Part shown: positions 9,776 through 18,659 of the stretch, one piece after another
Layout: each line of letters opens with the position of its first letter
Numbering within the stretch: position 1 is the first letter of the stretch
Source: Streptomyces yangpuensis
GTDB lineage: Bacteria > Actinomycetota > Actinomycetes > Streptomycetales > Streptomycetaceae
Length of the DNA: 64,000 bases
Assembly (NCBI RefSeq): GCF_001005295.1
Contig: NZ_LBMK01000001.1
Location: forward strand, 824,485-888,484
Direction of reading: 5' to 3'
Notes under the pieces: model-generated
Told to the model about the DNA's origin: nothing
Databases searched by the model: none
What the model saw: only the letters and a program-made list of their open reading frames with translations
Made by a program: the position numbers and the translations under genes

Positions 9776-11570
9776 AGCCGCGGTAGAGCGCCTCGATCTC
9801 GTCCGCGTAGTCCTTCGCCACCACGTTGCGCTTCAGCTTCAGCGACGGCGTGATGTGACCCGACTCCTCCGTGAACTGGGAGGGCAGAATGCGGAATTTC
9901 CGCACCGATTCCGCCTTGGAAACCGCCGCGTTGCCATCGTCGATCGCCTGCTGGACGGCGGCGATCAGCTCCGCGTCCTCGCGCAGCTCCGCCGCCGTCA
10001 CACCCGCCGGCTTGCCGTTCTCCGCCGCCCAGCGGCCGAGGAACTCCTCGTCGATCGTGACCAGCGCCGCCACGAACGGCCGCCCGTCGCCGACCACCAT
10101 GCACTCCGCGACCAGCGCGTGCGCCCGGATCCGGTCCTCGATCACCGCGGGGGCCACGTTCTTGCCGCCCGCCGTGACGATGAGCTCCTTCTTGCGGCCC
10201 GTGATCGTGAGGTAGCCGTCCTCGTCGAGAGTGCCGACGTCGCCGGTGTGGAACCAGCCGTCGGTCAGCGCCTCGGCGGTCGCCGCCTCGTTCTTCCAGT
10301 ACCCGGTGAAGATCTGCTCGCCGTGCAGCAGCACCTCGCCGTCGTCCGCGATGCGCACCACGGAGCCCGGCATGGGCTGGCCGACCGTACCGATCTTCTG
10401 CTTGTCCCACGGGTTGAAGGTCGTCGCCGCACAGGACTCCGTCAGGCCGTAGCCCTCCAGGACTGTGAAGCCGATGCCGCGGAAGAAGTGGCCCAGCCGC
10501 TCGCCCAGCGGGGCGCCGCCGGAGATTGCGAACTCGCCGCGGCCGCCGAGGACCGCGTGCAGCTTGCTGTAGACCAGCTTCGAGAAGATCTTGTGCTTGA
10601 GCTTCAGCCCGAAGGACGGGCCGCGCGGAGTGTCCAGCGCACGGCTGTAGGCGATGGCCGTGTCGGCCGCCGCGTCGAAGATCTTGCCCTTGCCCTCGGC
10701 CTGCGCCTTGGCGCGCGCCGAGTTGTAGACCTTCTCGAAGACCCGGGGGACGCCGAGGATCAGCGTGGGCCGGAAGGACTGCAGCTCGTCGGTGAGGTTC
10801 TTGATGTCCGGTACGCAGCCCAGGCGGATCGGCGCCAGCACGGCCGCCACCTCCACGAGCCGCCCGAAGACGTGCGCGGCCGGCAGGAACAGCAGCACCG
10901 AGCACTCGCCGGTTTTGAACAGCGGCTTCAGGCGCTCCACCGCGTTGCCGCACTCCGCGAAGAAGTTGCGGTGGGTCAGCACGCAGCCCTTGGGGCGGCC
11001 GGTGGTGCCCGAGGTGTAGACGATGGTGGCCGGGTCGTCGGCGTTCGCGAGGCTGCTGCGCTCGTCGACCTCGGCGTCGGTGACGGCCGCGCCCGCGGCC
11101 TTCAGTGCCTCCACGGCGCCCTGCTCGATCTCCCAGACGTCGCGCAGCTCCGGCAGGCGGTCACGCAGCGAGGCCACGGCCTGGCCGTGCCCGGCGTTCT
11201 CCACGACGGCGGCCACCGCGCCGGAGTCGCCGAGGATCCACTGGATCTGCTCGGGGGAGCTGGTCTCGTACACGGGGACGGTGACGCCGCCCGCGCTCCA
11301 GATCGCGAAGTCGATCAGCACCCACTCGTAGCGGGTGCGGGAGATCAGGGCGACCCGGTCGCCGGGGCGGACGCCGGCCGCGATCAGGCCCTTGGCCGTC
11401 GCACGCACCTCGGCCAGGAACTCGGTCGCCGTCACGTCCTGCCACCGGCCGTCGGCCTTGCGGCTCATGACGGCGGTGTCTGGGTGCTGGGCGGCGTTGC
11501 GGCGGATGAGATCCGTCAGGTTCCCGTCCGACGGGACCTCGTACAGGGCCGGAAGGCTGAACTCGCGCAA
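9774..11570 (-). CDS. fadD15: Long-chain fatty acid--CoA ligase (FadD15-like)
   Basis: 598 residues, the usual length for FadD15-type synthetases. The AMP-binding core YTSGTTGRPKG and the downstream adenylate motifs (GYGLTE, YWKNE, TGD, GRKKE) are all present. It activates long-chain fatty acids to acyl-CoA with ATP. I chose the TTG at 11570 because AGAGGAG lies about 8 bases upstream and the protein then begins like its relatives (LREFSLPALYEVP); upstream in-frame ATGs would add a poorly coded tail. It is transcribed away from the metallophosphoesterase gene, and an inverted repeat lies in the shared spacer. Confidence 0.92.
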   Translation of the reverse strand: MREFSLPALYEVPSDGNLTDLIRRNAAQHPDTAVMSRKADGRWQDVTATEFLAEVRATAKGLIAAGVRPGDRVALISRTRYEWVLIDFAIWSAGGVTVPVYETSSPEQIQWILGDSGAVAAVVENAGHGQAVASLRDRLPELRDVWEIEQGAVEALKAAGAAVTDAEVDERSSLANADDPATIVYTSGTTGRPKGCVLTHRNFFAECGNAVERLKPLFKTGECSVLLFLPAAHVFGRLVEVAAVLAPIRLGCVPDIKNLTDELQSFRPTLILGVPRVFEKVYNSARAKAQAEGKGKIFDAAADTAIAYSRALDTPRGPSFGLKLKHKIFSKLVYSKLHAVLGGRGEFAISGGAPLGERLGHFFRGIGFTVLEGYGLTESCAATTFNPWDKQKIGTVGQPMPGSVVRIADDGEVLLHGEQIFTGYWKNEAATAEALTDGWFHTGDVGTLDEDGYLTITGRKKELIVTAGGKNVAPAVIEDRIRAHALVAECMVVGDGRPFVAALVTIDEEFLGRWAAENGKPAGVTAAELREDAELIAAVQQAIDDGNAAVSKAESVRKFRILPSQFTEESGHITPSLKLKRNVVAKDYADEIEALYRG

Positions 11571-11621
11571 GACTGCTGCTCCTCTGGGCGCCATCGCCAC
11601 CATGTGGACCGACCGGACGTT

Positions 11622-11638
11622 ACCCACCGGTAGTGGGT
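11622..11638. promoter_or_regulatory. Inverted repeat upstream of fadD
   Basis: ACCCAC (11622-11627) and GTGGGT (11633-11638) flank a 5-base spacer about 52 bases before the fadD start. Position and size suit a repressor operator, for example of a TetR or GntR fatty-acid regulator, but the regulator is not identifiable. Confidence 0.4.
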
Positions 11639-11800
11639 TCCCGATAGAGGGAACCGGCCAGATGTTCCGTGCGTCACATTCTGCACTCACAGGGTCCGTC
11701 CCCGACGGGCCGACAGTAGTCGACCCCCTCGCAGACTCGGAAGTAACCGCAGGTAGGCCCCGCTTTCACAAGCCCACTACCAGCTCCTCACCGGCCCCCC

Positions 11801-11806
11801 TAGGGT
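11801..11806 (+). promoter_or_regulatory. -10 element of leaderless metallophosphoesterase transcript
   Basis: TAGGGT ends exactly 7 bases before the ATG at 11814 and there is no Shine-Dalgarno sequence, so transcription probably starts at the A of the start codon. No good -35 box is visible. Confidence 0.5.
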
Positions 11807-11813
11807 TGGCCGC

Positions 11814-12629
11814 ATGGCTGGCAGCATGCGGGGCGGGAAGAACGGCACGAGCGGATCGAGCCGTACACGGGTCCACGTCGTGAGCGACGTGCACGGCAAC
11901 ACCGAGGCCCTCGCCCGCGCCGGCGACGGCGCGGACGCCCTGATCTGCCTCGGCGACCTCGTCCTCTTCCTCGACTACGCCGACCACTCCCGCGGGATCT
12001 TCCCCGACCTGTTCGGCGTCGAGAACGCCGACCTCATCGTCGAGCTGCGCACGCAGCGCCGCTTCGAGGAGGCCCACGCCCTCGGCCGGCGCCTGTGGGC
12101 GGGCCTCGACCGCGAGCGCATGATCGAGGACGCGGTACGCCGCCAGTACGCGGAGATGTTCGCCGCCTTCCCCCGCCCCACCTACGCCACCTACGGCAAC
12201 GTCGACATCCCGGACCTGTGGCCCGAGTACGCCGACCGCCACGGCCTCACCGTCCTCGACGGACAGCGGGCCGAGATCGCCGGCCGCGTCTTCGGCTTCG
12301 TCGGCGGCGGACTCCCCTCACCCATGCGCACCCCCTACGAAGTGGACGTGGAGGAGTACGCCGCCAAGGTCGAGGCCCTCGGCGAGGTCGACGTACTGTG
12401 CTCGCACATCCCGCCGGAAGTCCCCGAGCTCTGCTACGACACCGTCGCCCGCCGCTTCGAACGCGGCAGCGAGGCCCTGCTGGCCGCCATCCGCCGCACC
12501 CGGCCCCGCTACGCCCTCTTCGGCCACGTCCACCAGCCGCTCGCCCGCCGCATGCGGATCGGAGCCACCGAGTGCGTGAACGTCGGGCACTTCGCCTCCA
12601 CCGGCCGCCCCTGGGTCATGGAGTGGTGA
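11814..12629 (+). CDS. Metallophosphoesterase (calcineurin-like)
   Basis: 271 residues with the five metal-binding blocks in order: DVHGN (D25, H27), GDLV (D48), YGN (N129), SH in CSHIPPE and GHVHQ near the C-terminus. The fold binds two metals and hydrolyses phosphoesters; substrates range from nucleotides to phosphoproteins and cannot be read from the sequence. It has no signal peptide and should be cytoplasmic. It is probably translated from a leaderless mRNA. Confidence 0.88.
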   Translation: MAGSMRGGKNGTSGSSRTRVHVVSDVHGNTEALARAGDGADALICLGDLVLFLDYADHSRGIFPDLFGVENADLIVELRTQRRFEEAHALGRRLWAGLDRERMIEDAVRRQYAEMFAAFPRPTYATYGNVDIPDLWPEYADRHGLTVLDGQRAEIAGRVFGFVGGGLPSPMRTPYEVDVEEYAAKVEALGEVDVLCSHIPPEVPELCYDTVARRFERGSEALLAAIRRTRPRYALFGHVHQPLARRMRIGATECVNVGHFASTGRPWVMEW

Positions 12630-12773
12630 CAGCGCCGGCGACCGACCGGTTCCGGACGCCCCGCGGCGGACCCGGGGAGCCACTGGAGTGGCGGCGTCCA
12701 CACGCGCGGTAGCCTTCACGCGGCGGCCGGAGGCCGTACACATCCTCGAACAATCTCCGGAGGAGCGACCGCG

Positions 12774-13214
12774 ATGGCGGAACACACCAGCTCAAGCATC
12801 ACGATCGACGCCGCGCCCGGCGACGTGATGGCCGTGATCGCCGACTTCGCCCGCTACCCCGAGTGGACCGGCGAGGTGAAGGAGGCCGAGGTCCTCGCCA
12901 CCGACGCCGACGGCCGGGCCGAGAAGGTCCGGCTGCTGCTCGACGCGGGCGCGATCAAGGACGACCACACCCTCGCCTACACCTGGAAGGGCACCGACGA
13001 GGTCAGCTGGACCCTGGACAAGTCCCAGATGCTGCGCCAGCTCGACGGCTCCTACCGGCTCGCCCCGGTGGACGGCGGCAAGCGCACCGAGGTCACCTAC
13101 CAGCTGACCGTCGACGTCAAGATCCCCATGCTCGGCATGATCAAGCGCAAGGCCGAGAAGGTCATCATCGACCGCGCACTGGCGGGCCTGAAGAAGCGCG
13201 TCGAGTCCGTCTGA
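12774..13214 (+). CDS. SRPBCC (START-like) family protein
   Basis: 146 residues forming a single helix-grip domain: an N-terminal strand and helix with D/P/E-rich YPEWTGEV motif (about 24-32), long central strands and a C-terminal amphipathic helix. Such proteins enclose a hydrophobic ligand, acting as carriers or cyclases. A strong GGAGGAG site precedes the ATG. It sits directly before an ArsA-like ATPase; the same pair occurs in mycobacteria (TB16.3/Rv2185c and Rv2184c), which suggests a joint role, perhaps handling a lipid intermediate at the membrane. Confidence 0.85.
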   Translation: MAEHTSSSITIDAAPGDVMAVIADFARYPEWTGEVKEAEVLATDADGRAEKVRLLLDAGAIKDDHTLAYTWKGTDEVSWTLDKSQMLRQLDGSYRLAPVDGGKRTEVTYQLTVDVKIPMLGMIKRKAEKVIIDRALAGLKKRVESV

Positions 13215-13321
13215 CCCAGCCGGGAAGGTGCCGTGCCCGGCCGCCGGACACGGCACCTCCCATGGGATCCCGCCGCGGACCCCGCACGGCGGCGCACCCC
13301 ACCGACCCGGAGCAACCGCAC

Positions 13322-14479
13322 ATGCACACCTTGCTCATCACCGGCCCCGGCGGGGCCGGGCGGACCACCGTGGCGGCGGCCACCGCCCTCGCCGCGGCCC
13401 GCCGGGGCAGGCAGGTGCTGCTGCTCTCCGGCGACCCGGGCGACCCGCTCGCCGAACTCCTCGGCGACCCGCTCCCGCCCGGCCTGAGCGTCGCCGCGGT
13501 GGACTCCGGCCAGGAGTTCCGCGACGAGCTCGCCGCCCTCCAGGAACGCGGATCCGCCCTGCTCTCCATGGTCGGAGCCCGGCCGCTGGGCGCCGAGGAA
13601 CTCACCGAACTGCCCGGCTCCGAACAGTTCGCCCTGCTCCGCGCCCTGCGCCGGGCCGCCGCCGCACCCGACACCGACCTCGTCGTCGTCGACCTGCCCC
13701 CGCTCCACCAGGCCGTCGCCACCCTCGCCCTCCCCGCCCAGCTGCGCCGCTACCTCGCCCGCCTGCTCCCCGCCGAGAAGCAGGCCGCCCGCGCCCTGCG
13801 GCCCGTACTGGCCCAGCTGGCCGGCGTACCCATGCCCGCCCAGTGGCTCTACGAGGCCGCCGCACGCTGGGACGAGGAGCTCGCCGCCGTCCAGGCCGTC
13901 ATCGAGGCGGACACCACCGAGGTACGCCTGGTCGCCGAGCCCGGACCGGCCGCCGCCGACGCGCTCCGGACGGGACGGCTGGGCCTCGCCCTCCAGCAGC
14001 TGGCCGTCCGCGACGTCGTCGCCAACCGGACGGTCCCGCCCGGCTCCGCCGACCCCTGGCTCGCCGGGCTCGCCGCCCAGCAGGAGAAGTACGCCGCCCA
14101 GTGGGCCGGCGACGGCCCCGTCGTCACCCTCGCCCACCTCGGACCCGACCCCCAGGGCCAGGACGACCTCGACCGGCTCGCCGCCCCCGGCGGACTCGTC
14201 CCGGACCCGCCCGCCCCCCGCCGGGCCTGGCCCGTCGAGGACCGGCTCGCCGAGGACGGCGTCCTCGTCTGGGTGGTTCCGCTGCCCGGCGCACACAAAC
14301 GCGACCTCGACCTCGTCCGCCGCGGCGACGAGCTGCTGCTCACGGCGGGCCCGTACCGAAGGATCGTTCCGCTGCCCTCGGCGCTGCGCCGGTGCACCGT
14401 CTCCGGTGCCGCCCTCACCGAGGGCGAGCTCCGCGTCCGCTTCACCCCGGACCCGGGCCTGTGGCCCCGTACGCGCTGA
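13322..14479 (+). CDS. ArsA-like P-loop protein with altered Walker A
   Basis: 385 residues with the overall layout of ArsA/GET3-like ATPases: N-terminal P-loop, central helical region, and a C-terminal ArsA_HSP20-like beta domain (about 300-385). The P-loop reads GPGGAGRTT, so the invariant lysine is R14 and the deviant-Walker lysine before GG is proline. Walker-B-like VVVDLPP is near 123-129. It may bind nucleotide weakly or act as a scaffold. It follows the SRPBCC gene by about 100 bases and precedes a DUF5304 protein, the arrangement seen in other actinobacteria. The role is unknown. Confidence 0.8.
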   Translation: MHTLLITGPGGAGRTTVAAATALAAARRGRQVLLLSGDPGDPLAELLGDPLPPGLSVAAVDSGQEFRDELAALQERGSALLSMVGARPLGAEELTELPGSEQFALLRALRRAAAAPDTDLVVVDLPPLHQAVATLALPAQLRRYLARLLPAEKQAARALRPVLAQLAGVPMPAQWLYEAAARWDEELAAVQAVIEADTTEVRLVAEPGPAAADALRTGRLGLALQQLAVRDVVANRTVPPGSADPWLAGLAAQQEKYAAQWAGDGPVVTLAHLGPDPQGQDDLDRLAAPGGLVPDPPAPRRAWPVEDRLAEDGVLVWVVPLPGAHKRDLDLVRRGDELLLTAGPYRRIVPLPSALRRCTVSGAALTEGELRVRFTPDPGLWPRTR

Positions 14480-14554
14480 ACCGGATACCCCCGTTCGGGT
14501 ACCGTCGAAGGTAGACAGCACGCACGCCCAGCAGCCGCCTCAGGAGAGTCCGCC

Positions 14555-15019
14555 ATGAGCGAGGCCACCGACCGCCCCACCGACGACGACGCCTGGGCCA
14601 AGGCCTGTGCCGAGGACCTCGCCGCCGAGAAGGAGCGCCTGCGCGGGCAGGGCCAGGCGGGCCCCGGCGCCACCGGGACCGCCGCCGAGGAGCTCTTCAA
14701 GCTCTTCGAGGCCGTCGCCGACAAGGTCTCCGGACTGAACAACCCGCTGTTCGGCGTCGCCGCCCAGGGCGCGGTGCGTCAGATCGTCGACCAGGCCAAA
14801 AGCGCGGCGAAGCCCGTCATCGAACGCAACCCCGAGGTCTTCGACCACCTCGCGGCCGCCGGCTCCGAGCTCCTCGCCGCCTACCGCTCCGCCGTCGAGG
14901 GCCACGAGGGCCGGTGGACCCGCGGCGAGACCGGCACCCCCCGGCAGGCGCCCGCGGACCGCGACCCGCGCGGTGACGGCCCCGAAGACGGCCCGGCGGA
15001 GCGGATCGATCTCGACTGA
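14555..15019 (+). CDS. DUF5304 family protein
   Basis: 154 residues, acidic. A charged N-terminus is followed by an amphipathic helical core (about 42-110: AEELFKLFEAVADKV onward) and a disordered, Gly/Asp/Arg-rich tail. No signal peptide or membrane segment. I recognise it as an actinobacterial family of unknown function that follows the ArsA-like gene. AGGAGA precedes the ATG. A TACCGT word (14502-14507) is a plausible -10 box for its own promoter. Confidence 0.78.
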   Translation: MSEATDRPTDDDAWAKACAEDLAAEKERLRGQGQAGPGATGTAAEELFKLFEAVADKVSGLNNPLFGVAAQGAVRQIVDQAKSAAKPVIERNPEVFDHLAAAGSELLAAYRSAVEGHEGRWTRGETGTPRQAPADRDPRGDGPEDGPAERIDLD

Positions 15020-15080
15020 GCCCGCGGCGCCCTCGGGTACCGTTGGCCGTGGCGGGGTTTGACCGGAAACCGAGGGACTA

Positions 15081-16022
15081 ATGGGACTCACCATCGGCGT
15101 CGACATCGGCGGCACGAAGATCGCGGCCGGCGTGGTCGACGAAGAGGGCACGATCCTTGAGACGTACAAGGTGCCCACCCCGCCGACCGCGGACGGAGTG
15201 ACGGAGGCCATCTGCGCCGCCGTCTCCGAGGTCAGCAGCAACCACACCATCGAGGCCGTCGGCATCGGCGCCGCCGGATACGTCGACGACAAGCGCGCGA
15301 CCGTACTCTTCGCGCCGAACATCAACTGGCGCCACGAGCCGCTCAAGGACAAGGTCGAGCAGCGCATCGGCCTGCCCGTCGTCGTCGAGAACGACGCGAA
15401 CTGCGCGGCCTGGGGCGAATACCGCTTCGGCGCCGGCCAGGGCCACGACGACGTCATCTGCATCACGCTCGGCACCGGCCTGGGCGGCGGCATCATCATC
15501 GGCAACAAGCTGCGGCGCGGACGCTTCGGCGTCGCCGCCGAGTTCGGCCACATCCGGGTCGTCCCGGACGGTCTGCTGTGCGGCTGCGGCAGCCAGGGCT
15601 GCTGGGAGCAGTACGCCTCCGGCCGCGCGCTCGTCCGCTACGCCAAGCAGCGCGCCAACGCCACCCCCGAGAACGCGGCGATCCTGCTCGCGCTCGGCGA
15701 CGGCACCCCCGACGGCATCGAGGGCAAGCACATCAGCGAGGCCGCCCGGCAGGGCGACCTGGTCGCCGTCGACGCCTTCCGCGAACTGGCCCGCTGGGCC
15801 GGCGCGGGCCTCGCCGACCTGGCGTCCCTGTTCGACCCCTCGGCGTTCATCGTCGGCGGCGGCGTCTCCGACGAGGGCGACCTCGTACTCGACCCGATCC
15901 GCAAGTCCTTCAAGCGCTGGCTGGTCGGCGGCGCCTGGCGTCCGCACGCCCAGGTGCTCGCCGCGCAGCTCGGCGGCAAGGCCGGACTCGTCGGAGCGGC
16001 CGACCTGGCCCGCCAGGGCTGA
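15081..16022 (+). CDS. glkA: ROK-family glucokinase
   Basis: 313 residues. The ATP-binding phosphate-1 motif is DIGGTK (8-13), the catalytic aspartate is D105 in ENDAN, GTGLGGG lies at 131-137, and the ROK zinc site is complete: H157, C167, C169 and C174 (CGCGxxGC). It phosphorylates glucose to glucose-6-phosphate using ATP. In S. coelicolor this enzyme is also central to glucose repression, through post-translational control. It starts 61 bases after DUF5304 with a GAGGGA site. It feeds the phosphofructokinase encoded 6 kb downstream. Confidence 0.96.
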   Translation: MGLTIGVDIGGTKIAAGVVDEEGTILETYKVPTPPTADGVTEAICAAVSEVSSNHTIEAVGIGAAGYVDDKRATVLFAPNINWRHEPLKDKVEQRIGLPVVVENDANCAAWGEYRFGAGQGHDDVICITLGTGLGGGIIIGNKLRRGRFGVAAEFGHIRVVPDGLLCGCGSQGCWEQYASGRALVRYAKQRANATPENAAILLALGDGTPDGIEGKHISEAARQGDLVAVDAFRELARWAGAGLADLASLFDPSAFIVGGGVSDEGDLVLDPIRKSFKRWLVGGAWRPHAQVLAAQLGGKAGLVGAADLARQG

Positions 16023-16107
16023 CGCCGCCTGGGCTGACGCCGCCCGGGCCGATGCCTTCCACCCGGACCGCCCGCCGCGCCCCTTGGGGGAGCGGCGGGC
16101 GGCTGCG

Positions 16108-16113
16108 TATCTT
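16108..16113 (+). promoter_or_regulatory. -10 element of leaderless EEP gene
   Basis: TATCTT ends 7 bases before the ATG at 16121. There is no purine-rich ribosome binding site before that ATG. Confidence 0.45.
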
Positions 16114-16120
16114 GCCGTAC

Positions 16121-16885
16121 ATGGACCAGTCGCCGCTGCCCTCGCTGCCGAAGTCCCGTACGGAGCCGGACGGTTCCGCCGTGATCCGGGTGCTCGGATA
16201 CAACGTCCGCTCGCTGCGCGACGACGAGGAGGCGCTGGTCCGGGTCATCCGCGCCTGCGAGCCGGACCTGGTCCTCGTACAGGAGGCGCCGCGGTTCTTC
16301 CGGTGGCGCAAACACGCGGCGAGGCTGGCCAGGAAGTGCGACCTGGTGGTGCTGGGCGGCGGCGCGACGGCGACCGGACCGCTCCTGCTGTGCTCGCTGC
16401 GGGTCTTCGTGGAGCGGACACAGGACGTACTGCTGCCGCACACACCCGGACTGCACCGACGGGGCCTGGCCACCGCGGTCGTGCGCATCGGGGGCGTGCG
16501 CGTGGGTGTGGTCTCGGCGCACCTGTCCCTGGACCGGGCGCAGCGGCGGGCCCAGGCGGACCTCGTCCTCGACGGGGTGGCCGCGCTGGACACCCCGTAC
16601 GGGATCGTCGCGGGGGACGTGAACGAGGGCCCGGACGGCCCCGCCTTCGGACGGCTCGCCTCCGTGCTGCAGGACTGCTGGGCGGTGGCGCCGTGGGGCG
16701 GGCAGCGGACCTTCCCGGCGACGGCGCCGGACCGGCGGATCGACGCGGTGTTCGCCACGGCGGGGGTGGAGGTGCTGGCCTGCGGGGTCCCTGCGGGGCT
16801 GGCGGGGGTGTCCGGGGCGGACCTGCGGTCGGCCACGGACCACCTGCCGGTGCTGGCGGTGCTGCGGCTGCCGGCTGTCGCGTAG
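16121..16885 (+). CDS. Endonuclease/exonuclease/phosphatase (EEP) family protein
   Basis: 254 residues. The EEP landmarks can be followed: GYNVRSL (N-terminal Asn), VQEAP with the metal-binding Glu (about residue 53), SAHLS with a catalytic His, GDVNEGPDG with the Asp/Asn pair, and the C-terminal DHLPV His. The fold hydrolyses phosphodiesters in nucleic acids or phosphoinositides; the substrate is unknown. No signal peptide. The start probably lies on a leaderless transcript. A block of intergenic repeats follows the stop. Confidence 0.85.
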   Translation: MDQSPLPSLPKSRTEPDGSAVIRVLGYNVRSLRDDEEALVRVIRACEPDLVLVQEAPRFFRWRKHAARLARKCDLVVLGGGATATGPLLLCSLRVFVERTQDVLLPHTPGLHRRGLATAVVRIGGVRVGVVSAHLSLDRAQRRAQADLVLDGVAALDTPYGIVAGDVNEGPDGPAFGRLASVLQDCWAVAPWGGQRTFPATAPDRRIDAVFATAGVEVLACGVPAGLAGVSGADLRSATDHLPVLAVLRLPAVA

Positions 16886-16889
16886 CTCC

Positions 16890-17130
16890 GGGGTCCGGGT
16901 GCGGCGCTGCTGCGGGGGCCCTGCCCCCGGGCCCCCGCGCCTCAAACGCCGGCGGGGCTGAGAAGAGCGGGGCTCCGCCCCGGGCCCCGCGCCTCAAACG
17001 CCGGCGAGGCTGAAAGAGCGCCGGCGAGGCTGAGAAGAGCGGCGGCGGGGCTGAGAAGAGCGCCCCGGGGCTGGAGAGAGCGGCGGCGCTGCCCCGGACC
17101 CTGCGCCTCAAGCGCTGGAGGGCAGCCCCG
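16890..17130. repeat. GC-rich intergenic repeat array, copy B
   Basis: Lies between convergent genes. It contains the family words GGGTGCGGCGCTG, GGGGGCCCTGCCCCCGGGC and two copies of GCGCCTCAAACGCCGGCG, plus a third decayed one (CGCCTCAAGCGCTGG), several GGCTGAGAAGAGC units and a GGGGCTCCGCCCC hairpin. It is a local expansion of the single copy found at 7935 and 46735. Strong hairpins on both strands suggest terminator activity for both flanking genes. Confidence 0.75.
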
Positions 17131-17138
17131 CCGGTCGG

Positions 17139-17732
17139 TCAGACGACCGCGCCGCGGCCCGGGTCGTCGTCCTCGTCGTCACCGTGCTGCATGCGGGCGA
17201 CCAGCGTCGCGAAGCCGCCCAGGAAGCCGCCGATGCCGAGCGTCGTCAGCCACCAGGTCATGTCCCACTGCAGCAGCACCGCCAGCAGCAGGAGCACCGG
17301 GCCGCCGACCACCGCGAGCCACGCGAACTTCGCCGTCGTGTCCGCCGGCGGGAGCTCCGGCTCGGGCTGGACGAAGTGACCCTCGTCCGCCGGCGTCAGG
17401 TCGTCGTCGTCCGGCTCCGCCAGCGAGTGGTCACGCGGGCCCGCCATGCCCACGCCCGGGGCGAACACCACCGAGCTGCCCAGCGCGGGCGCCGGCGCGG
17501 CCGGCGGCTCCGGCTCGGGCTTGGCCTTGGACTCCGGCTCGGCGTCCTGGCCCGGCTCCGCAGGCAGCGGTTTGACGTCCTCCTCGGGCAGCAGGAGATT
17601 CTCGATGGGCCGGAACGGCCGGGACCCCGGCGGGTCCGGCGGCTCCTGCCCGTATCCGGCCACGATCGCGGCCCACGCCGCTTCCTCGTCCAGCGGCGGG
17701 ATGCCGCCCGACTGCTCCTCGTGCTCAGCCAC
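17139..17732 (-). CDS. Membrane protein with disordered acidic N-terminus
   Basis: About 197 residues from a GTG at 17732. Residues 1-130 are Pro/Glu/Asp-rich and likely disordered in the cytoplasm. Two hydrophobic segments (about 138-157 and 162-182) form a membrane hairpin, and the end is acidic (HGDDEDDD). Its start lies 8 bases inside the stop of the alpha/beta hydrolase gene, so the pair are coupled. I do not recognise a named family, and no catalytic motif is seen. It may anchor or regulate the hydrolase. Confidence 0.75.
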   Translation of the reverse strand: MAEHEEQSGGIPPLDEEAAWAAIVAGYGQEPPDPPGSRPFRPIENLLLPEEDVKPLPAEPGQDAEPESKAKPEPEPPAAPAPALGSSVVFAPGVGMAGPRDHSLAEPDDDDLTPADEGHFVQPEPELPPADTTAKFAWLAVVGGPVLLLLAVLLQWDMTWWLTTLGIGGFLGGFATLVARMQHGDDEDDDPGRGAVV

Positions 17733-18522
17733 CGGCCTCCGCCCCCTCCCTGCCCACGCTCTCCGCCAGTCGGCCGACGAACGCAAAACTGTCCGCGAAG
17801 ATCCGCTCCGCGTCATGGTCCAACGTCGCGACGTGGTAGCTCTGTTCCAGCAGGGTCTCCGTGACGTCCGTCGACGAGACCCGGGCCAGCACCCTCGCCG
17901 AGTCGACGGGCGGCACCACGTGGTCCTGCGGGCTGTGCAGGAGCAGCAGCGGCTGCGTCACCTGCGGCAGCTCGGCGTCCACGAGCTGCAGGAACTTCCG
18001 CAGCGAGTGCGCGGCCCGCGTCGGGACCCGGTCGTAGCCGACCTCCACCGAGCCCGGCTTCGCGATGTCACTGGCGATGCCGGGGGTCGAGCGGACGAAG
18101 TGCTGTGCGACCGGCAGGGCGAAGGCCAGCGGGTCGTGCACCTTGTTGGCCGGGTTGACCAGCACGACGCCGCTGATGGCGTCCCCGTGCTTGGCCGCCA
18201 GCCGCAGGGCCAGCGCGCCACCCATCGACAGCCCGAAGACGAACACCTGCTCACACCGGTCCAGCAGCTCGCGCAGGGCGCGGTCCACCTCGGCGTACCA
18301 GTCCTGCCAGCCCGTGAGCTGCATGTCCTGCCAGCGCGTCCCATGCCCGGGCAGCAGCGGCAGCGACACCGTCAGGCCCCGCCCGGCGAGGTACTCGGCC
18401 CAGGGGCGGAGGGACTGCGGGGAACCGGTGAAGCCGTGGCAGAGGAGGACGCCGACCTCTCCGCCCTCGTGGCGGAACGGCTCGGCTCCAGGGAGGACGG
18501 GCACCAGGGTCTCCTTGATCAT
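17725..18522 (-). CDS. Alpha/beta hydrolase (carboxylesterase/monoacylglycerol lipase type)
   Basis: 265 residues, the size of Est30-like carboxylesterases. The HGF oxyanion motif is at 29-31, the nucleophile elbow GLSMGG gives S99, and the acid and base are D200 (SPQDHVVPP) and H230 (SYHVATLD). Cytoplasmic, no signal peptide. It likely hydrolyses medium-chain acyl esters or glycerides. It lies divergent from the PlsC gene, so lipid turnover is plausible but not shown. First gene of a two-gene operon. Confidence 0.9.
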   Translation of the reverse strand: MIKETLVPVLPGAEPFRHEGGEVGVLLCHGFTGSPQSLRPWAEYLAGRGLTVSLPLLPGHGTRWQDMQLTGWQDWYAEVDRALRELLDRCEQVFVFGLSMGGALALRLAAKHGDAISGVVLVNPANKVHDPLAFALPVAQHFVRSTPGIASDIAKPGSVEVGYDRVPTRAAHSLRKFLQLVDAELPQVTQPLLLLHSPQDHVVPPVDSARVLARVSSTDVTETLLEQSYHVATLDHDAERIFADSFAFVGRLAESVGREGAEAGG

Positions 18523-18659
18523 GACGTACGTCGGGCGGGTGCGTTGCTCTGTGTGACTTCACCGTACGCGACCGGGGTGGCACCGGCCAGGGTCGTCGGG
18601 CCTCTGCAGGCGGGGGCACGGGATAAGGTCTGTTCGACAGACACAGGAAGGCTTTCGAG

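Noticed and set aside
9855..11633. Plus-strand open frame opposite fadD
   Set aside because: The minus strand encodes a full acyl-CoA ligase with every motif; the other frame is its shadow.
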